Assembly (NCBI GenBank): GCA_945911685.1
Contig: CAMEAW010000005.1
Location: 1 to 58,188 of the forward strand
Direction: 5' to 3'
From: Bordetella parapertussis
Lineage (GTDB): Bacteria > Pseudomonadota > Gammaproteobacteria > Burkholderiales > Burkholderiaceae_B
DNA length: 58,188 nt
The notes beneath the pieces are model-generated. The model was not told where the DNA came from, made no database searches, and saw nothing but the letters and a program-made list of their open reading frames with translations. Positions within the stretch are counted from its first letter, which is position 1; each line of letters opens with the position of its first letter. The position numbers and the translations under genes are program-made. This document shows, piece by piece, positions 54,409-58,188 of the stretch.

Positions 54409-55401
54409 ATGAAGATATGTATTTACGGTGCGGGTGCTGTGGGTGGTCATTTGGCGGCGCGGTTGATTACGGCCGGCCATGTCAAGGTGTCACTGGTGGC
54501 GCGCGGCGCGCACCTGCGGGCGATTCAGCAGAATGGCTTGAAGGTGTTTCGGGGTGAAGAAACTTACACCGGTCACCCGTTTGCTGCCACCGACGACCCG
54601 GCCTCACTACCGCCTCAAGATGTGGTGCTCGTGACCTTAAAGGCACAGGCCCTCCCCGGTGCCGCAGAGGCCATTGAGCGCCTGCTCGCCAAAGACGGCG
54701 TAGCGGTGTTTGCCGTCAATGGGATACCTTGGTGGTGGAATAAAGGTACCAATAACGTCCAAGAGCACCTTGAATGCGTCGACCCAGGTGGTGAGCTTTG
54801 GTCGCGGCTGAGGGATCGCTCGTTAGGCTGTGTGATTTATTCGCCCAATGAAGTGATCGAGCCTGGCGTCATCAAAACCGCGATGGGCGACCGTTGGGTC
54901 TTTGGTGAACCTGATAATGCACCCTCTTCTCGCGTTGACCGTTTGGTTCAGGCGTTTCAGGCTGCCAACATTAATGGCGTGGCTGCGGCAGACCTTAGAT
55001 ACGACATCTGGCACAAGTTGATGATCAACTGCGGTTTGAATCCTGTGGCTGCCCTCACTCGATTGCCAACCGCAAAGATGACAGCAAGCCCTGAAGTGCG
55101 TGCTGAGCGCTGCAAGGTGATGCTAGAAGTATTAGAGGTCGCCTTGGCCTGCGGCACCGATTTGCGAGGTAAGGTTGACCTTGAAGAACTGGTCGCGCCT
55201 AAAAAGCGTCCGGGCTCAAACATGGCGTCGATGCTGCAAGACGTGATGGCTGGGCGTTCGCTCGAGCACGACGCGATCTTGGGTCAGGTGGTTGAGTTTG
55301 CACGCCAGCACAATATCAGCGTGCCACGTTGTGAATTGATGCTCGTACTGCTGCGCGGCCTGAATCAACAGTTGATGGATGAAGCCGCCGCGCGAGCGTA
55401 A
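54409..55401 (+). CDS. 2-dehydropantoate 2-reductase family protein
   Basis: NADPH-dependent ketoacid reductase of the PanE/ApbA family, 330 residues. The Rossmann motif ICIYGAGAVGGHLAARL is at the very N-terminus; the catalytic-Lys segment is DIWHKLMINCGLNPVAALT (about residue 205), and KRPGSNMASMLQDVMAGR is typical of the C-terminal domain. In this catabolic setting it may reduce another branched 2-oxoacid rather than serve pantothenate synthesis. Convergent with the aldolase gene. Confidence 0.87.
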   Translation: MKICIYGAGAVGGHLAARLITAGHVKVSLVARGAHLRAIQQNGLKVFRGEETYTGHPFAATDDPASLPPQDVVLVTLKAQALPGAAEAIERLLAKDGVAVFAVNGIPWWWNKGTNNVQEHLECVDPGGELWSRLRDRSLGCVIYSPNEVIEPGVIKTAMGDRWVFGEPDNAPSSRVDRLVQAFQAANINGVAAADLRYDIWHKLMINCGLNPVAALTRLPTAKMTASPEVRAERCKVMLEVLEVALACGTDLRGKVDLEELVAPKKRPGSNMASMLQDVMAGRSLEHDAILGQVVEFARQHNISVPRCELMLVLLRGLNQQLMDEAAARA

Positions 55402-55412
55402 CTTTCTCCTCT

Positions 55413-56177
55413 TTACTTGAACGCTGACCGCAGTTCACGCACCCCAAGCGCTAACACGCGCGCATCAGCACCCACAGCAACAAAGGTGCAGCCAAGCTCG
55501 AGATAACGTTTGGCCAGTGCCCGATCAGGCGTCAAAATCCCAGCTGCTTTTTTGTGCTTCAAAATCACAGCAATCGATTTTTCGATTGTGCTGACCACAT
55601 CCGGGTGGCCTGGGTTACCCAGGTGCCCCAGCGCTGCAGACAAATCTGAAGGGCCTAAAAATACGCCATCCACACCTTCAACGGCGCAGATCGCCTCAAG
55701 ATTATTCAAGCCAGTTTGCGTTTCAACTTGCACGAGCAAACAGATCTCGTCATTAGCGCCCTTCACGTAATCTTTACGCGAATCCCAACGCGACACGCGT
55801 GCCGAGCCATAGCCCACGCCACGAATGCCATGGGGTGGATAGCGCACCGCTTTGACTAATTCAGCGGCCTGCTCTGCCGTATCAACCATCGGGATCAACA
55901 AACTTTGCACGCCCAGATCTAACAACTGCTTAATCAAGTGCGTTTCGCCAATCGGTGGTCGCGCCACCGCCTGCGTGTTGTATGCAGCACAGGCTTGCAA
56001 TTGCGACATGATGGTCAACGGATCCGTCGGTGTGTGTTCGCCATCCAGCAACATCCAGTCAAATTCTGCTGTCGCACAAATCTCGGTGGTGAAGGCGTCT
56101 GGGATCGAAATCCACAAACCGATATTTGGCTTGCCAGCTTTTAGTGATTGCTTAAAACGGTTGGTGTAGTCAGGCAT
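55413..56177 (-). CDS. HpcH/HpaI family aldolase
   Basis: Metal-dependent class II aldolase that splits 4-hydroxy-2-oxoacids to pyruvate (or 2-oxoacid) and an aldehyde. 254 residues. LLDGEHTPTDPLTIMSQL (about 42-59) has the Glu-His pair; LVQVETQTGLNNLEAI and VFLGPSDLSAALG (about 145-185) supply the metal Glu and Asp. The closest type is 4-hydroxy-2-oxoheptanedioate aldolase, but the true substrate cannot be told. Confidence 0.91.
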   Translation of the reverse strand: MPDYTNRFKQSLKAGKPNIGLWISIPDAFTTEICATAEFDWMLLDGEHTPTDPLTIMSQLQACAAYNTQAVARPPIGETHLIKQLLDLGVQSLLIPMVDTAEQAAELVKAVRYPPHGIRGVGYGSARVSRWDSRKDYVKGANDEICLLVQVETQTGLNNLEAICAVEGVDGVFLGPSDLSAALGHLGNPGHPDVVSTIEKSIAVILKHKKAAGILTPDRALAKRYLELGCTFVAVGADARVLALGVRELRSAFK

Positions 56178-56252
56178 GGTGCGGCTCCTAGTACTTGTCT
56201 TTTTAATTGTTGGATTATTCTAATCTCATTCTATGCACTTAATTGCAGTTCT

Positions 56253-56894
56253 TTACACAGCTGCGCTTTCGGGTTGCTGAGAATATTTCAAAAAGTTTTC
56301 ACGGTGTCTTCTATAGAATAAAAGACCCTCTTTCAGGCTAGCGACCGTGGCACCTTGTTCAAGCATTTTATCCCACAGGTTCCAGTCCTCTTGGGGATGA
56401 ACGCCATCTTCATCTTTCTTTTTATACCCAATCTTTTGACCAAAAGCGGTGCGGTACATCATTGATCCGTGATGCTGCTCTTGGCGGTCCCAGTACAAGT
56501 CGCCCTGATACGGTAATGTTTGCCCCGGCACGCGGGTCAAGATTTCGTCTTTCAGCTCACCGGTCACAACGATATCGTAGGTGACAATATCGGCGCTTGC
56601 ATCGGATAACAGCTCGATCGTGTCTGAACGCAGCCAGTTATCGGCGCCAATAAATAGCACATACTCTGTGTCGACTTTCGACAACATATCTTGAAAGTTA
56701 ATGACAACACCCAAGTTATCGGGCCTAAGCGTGTATTCAATATTTGGATACAAGCTTGGTAAATGCTTGCAATCTAACCCGCCGTCATCGACAAATAAAA
56801 TTCTTGCAGGAGGGATGGTTTGAGAGAGTAGCGACTCGATGCAGTGTGCTGCAAGGTGTCCGTATCTATATGAAGCTATAACGACTGTAATCAT
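56253..56894 (-). CDS. Family 2 glycosyltransferase
   Basis: GT-A fold glycosyltransferase of 213 residues from ATG 56894, which gives the canonical start MITVVIASYRYGHLAAHCIE. VDDGG near residue 38 and the DxD-like GADNWLR near 80 bind the sugar nucleotide and metal. The frame is open 28 codons further upstream but without family sequence. No membrane segment. It is isolated from any polysaccharide locus, lying between an aldolase and a dehydratase, so it may be a recent arrival. Confidence 0.85.
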   Translation of the reverse strand: MITVVIASYRYGHLAAHCIESLLSQTIPPARILFVDDGGLDCKHLPSLYPNIEYTLRPDNLGVVINFQDMLSKVDTEYVLFIGADNWLRSDTIELLSDASADIVTYDIVVTGELKDEILTRVPGQTLPYQGDLYWDRQEQHHGSMMYRTAFGQKIGYKKKDEDGVHPQEDWNLWDKMLEQGATVASLKEGLLFYRRHRENFLKYSQQPESAAV

Positions 56895-57042
56895 GCCGCG
56901 AATTAGAACACGGAACGATGACAGTAAAATTTCTCTAATCCCTACAGCAGAAACGACTTCTAGGCTAAGACATTTCAAGGATTGCGCATCGGCTCTTTTT
57001 ACCGAGCTGCGTGTCTGGTTGTTGACTTCACCAGTTATTAGC

Positions 57043-58188
57043 TCAACTCACGATCCCTAAGTGCCACGGCACAAACTCGTTATCGCCTAAATTGAGCAAC
57101 TCACTTTTCGATTTCTCGCCCGAGGCGGTACGCAAAATGTGTTCAAAAATTTCTTGACCCATTTGTTGAACGTCCACTAAGCCATCCAAAATTTTGCCGC
57201 AATTGATATCCATGTCTTCTTCAAGACGGGTGAACATCGGCGTATTGGTGGCAAGTTTGATGGTCGGAGACGGCTTCGAACCAAACATCGACCCCCTGCC
57301 CGTCGTGAAGCAAATAATATTTGCACCACTCGCAATCTGCCCAGTAACCGCGCACGGGTCGTAACCTGGCGAATCCATAAACACAAAGCCTGGTTCTGTG
57401 ATCTGTTCGGCGTACTCGTACACTTGTTGAAGAGGGGTGCTACCGCCCTTCATCGCCGAGCCTAATGATTTTTCAAAAATATTCGCTAAGCCACCCGCTT
57501 GATTGCCCGGTGCCACTACACCATTAAACTGACCGTGTTGTCCGCGTGTGTATTCTTCCCACCAGGCGATGCGGTCTAATAATTTTTGGCCAACTTCGGC
57601 GCTGACGGCGCGTCGTGTCAGCATGTGTTCAACGCCATGAATCTCGGGCGTCTCTGACAAAATCGCGGTGCCACCGTGACGCACCAAAATATCCATTGCA
57701 GCACCAAGTGCAGGGTTTGCGGTGATCCCCGAAAAACCATCCGAGCCACCGCACTCAAGACCAATCTTAATATGGCTTGCACTCACAGGTTCGCGCTTGA
57801 TCGCGTTCGCACGCGGCAACATCGCCTGAATCGCCGCGACACCTGCCTCGATTGTCGCGCGTGTGCCGCCCTCTTCTTGCATCACTAAGGTGTGCAGTGT
57901 GTCAGATTTTTTGAGGCCTTGCGAAGCTACTAACTCAGCAACTTGATTGCGCTCGCACCCGAGTCCAACAATCAACACGCCCGCCAAATTTGGATGGGTC
58001 GCATAGCCCGCCAGCGTGCGGCGCAGCACATCAAAATGCAAGCTCGGCGTCGACATCCCGCAACCGGTCGTTTGGGCAAACGCCACCACCCCATCCACAT
58101 TCGGATACGCAGCTAAACGCTCGGGCGTAAACCAATCCGAGATACGTCGAATTGCAGTCGATGAACAATTGACCGACGACATAATCCC
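57043..58188 (-). CDS. UxaA/altronate-galactarate dehydratase family protein, 5'-truncated by window edge
   Basis: Large catalytic domain of UxaA/GarD-type sugar-acid dehydratases. At least 381 codons; the frame is open to the window end and the first residues (GIMSSVNCSSTAIRRI) match the family's internal SVNCSATVAR-type segment, so the true start lies beyond 58188 and ATG 58182 is internal. Other hallmarks are TTGCGM, VLIVGLGCERNQ, IGLECGGSDGFSGITANPALG and FTTGRGSMFG. It likely dehydrates a hexarate or related hydroxy-acid, feeding an aldolase such as the one at 55413. Confidence 0.9.
   Translation of the reverse strand, partial: GIMSSVNCSSTAIRRISDWFTPERLAAYPNVDGVVAFAQTTGCGMSTPSLHFDVLRRTLAGYATHPNLAGVLIVGLGCERNQVAELVASQGLKKSDTLHTLVMQEEGGTRATIEAGVAAIQAMLPRANAIKREPVSASHIKIGLECGGSDGFSGITANPALGAAMDILVRHGGTAILSETPEIHGVEHMLTRRAVSAEVGQKLLDRIAWWEEYTRGQHGQFNGVVAPGNQAGGLANIFEKSLGSAMKGGSTPLQQVYEYAEQITEPGFVFMDSPGYDPCAVTGQIASGANIICFTTGRGSMFGSKPSPTIKLATNTPMFTRLEEDMDINCGKILDGLVDVQQMGQEIFEHILRTASGEKSKSELLNLGDNEFVPWHLGIVS

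Overview
The window looks like the chromosome of a betaproteobacterium of the Burkholderiales, most likely Alcaligenaceae. Three things point there: the gene orders folC-SPOR-cvpA-purF, map/glnD divergent from rpsB-tsf-pyrH-frr-uppS-cdsA-dxr-rseP-bamA-skp-lpxD-fabZ-lpxA-lpxB-rnhB, and ppsR/ppsA; the presence of three Bug/TctC-type solute-binding proteins, a family greatly expanded in Alcaligenaceae; and moderate GC content. Species cannot be named from this sequence. No rRNA, tRNA, CRISPR array, insertion sequence or prophage was recognised.

Layout. 1-41.5 kb is mostly core genome. It holds folate and purine synthesis (folC, purF), disulfide formation (dsbB), nitrogen sensing (glnD), a long plus-strand translation / isoprenoid / outer-membrane / lipid A cluster (8.0-23.4 kb), and the PEP synthase pair ppsR/ppsA. 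Then come smpB-ratA-rnfH, a valine-catabolism pair (acyl-CoA dehydrogenase and a 3-hydroxyisobutyryl-CoA hydrolase-like protein), and ygfZ, mltG-tmk-holB-tatD. A stretch of stress and envelope genes follows: ankyrin protein, lipoprotein, glutathione peroxidase, photolyase, peroxiredoxin and DoxX. 41.8-58.2 kb is accessory and catabolic.

The most interesting region is 42.8-48.5 kb on the minus strand. Two genes there are each interrupted by one in-frame TGA: 46765-48483 and 46054-46662. In both, the reading frame stays open and the protein stays coherent across the TGA, and the codon lies in the same motif, U-G-S-C. Each TGA is followed at the same distance by a strong hairpin with the properties of a bacterial SECIS element. 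The same strand then carries a stand-alone paralogue of the C-terminal domain of the first selenoprotein (44832-45872) and selB, the selenocysteine elongation factor (42768-44687). I read this as a selenoprotein operon with its own decoding factor. The spacing around the Sec residue resembles GrdB, the selenoprotein of glycine/sarcosine/betaine reductase, so a reductive, selenol-based step in breakdown of an unknown organic acid is a reasonable hypothesis. Divergent from it runs a catabolic operon (48809-54220): acyl-CoA dehydrogenase, CaiB-type CoA-transferase, two Bug binding proteins and a crotonase-family protein. Beyond it lie a ketopantoate reductase-like gene, a HpcH/HpaI aldolase, a glycosyltransferase and a UxaA-type dehydratase cut by the window end.

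A second window-wide signal is local tandem duplication. About ten short imperfect direct repeats (period 9-69 bases) lie mostly in gene boundaries and sometimes inside genes: before purF, ppsA, tatD (three copies of the start-codon region), holB, the glutathione peroxidase gene and a Bug gene, between selenoprotein genes, and in frame within the hydrolase and LpxB. One of them (45929-46066) contains a palindrome whose two copies differ by a compensatory base change.
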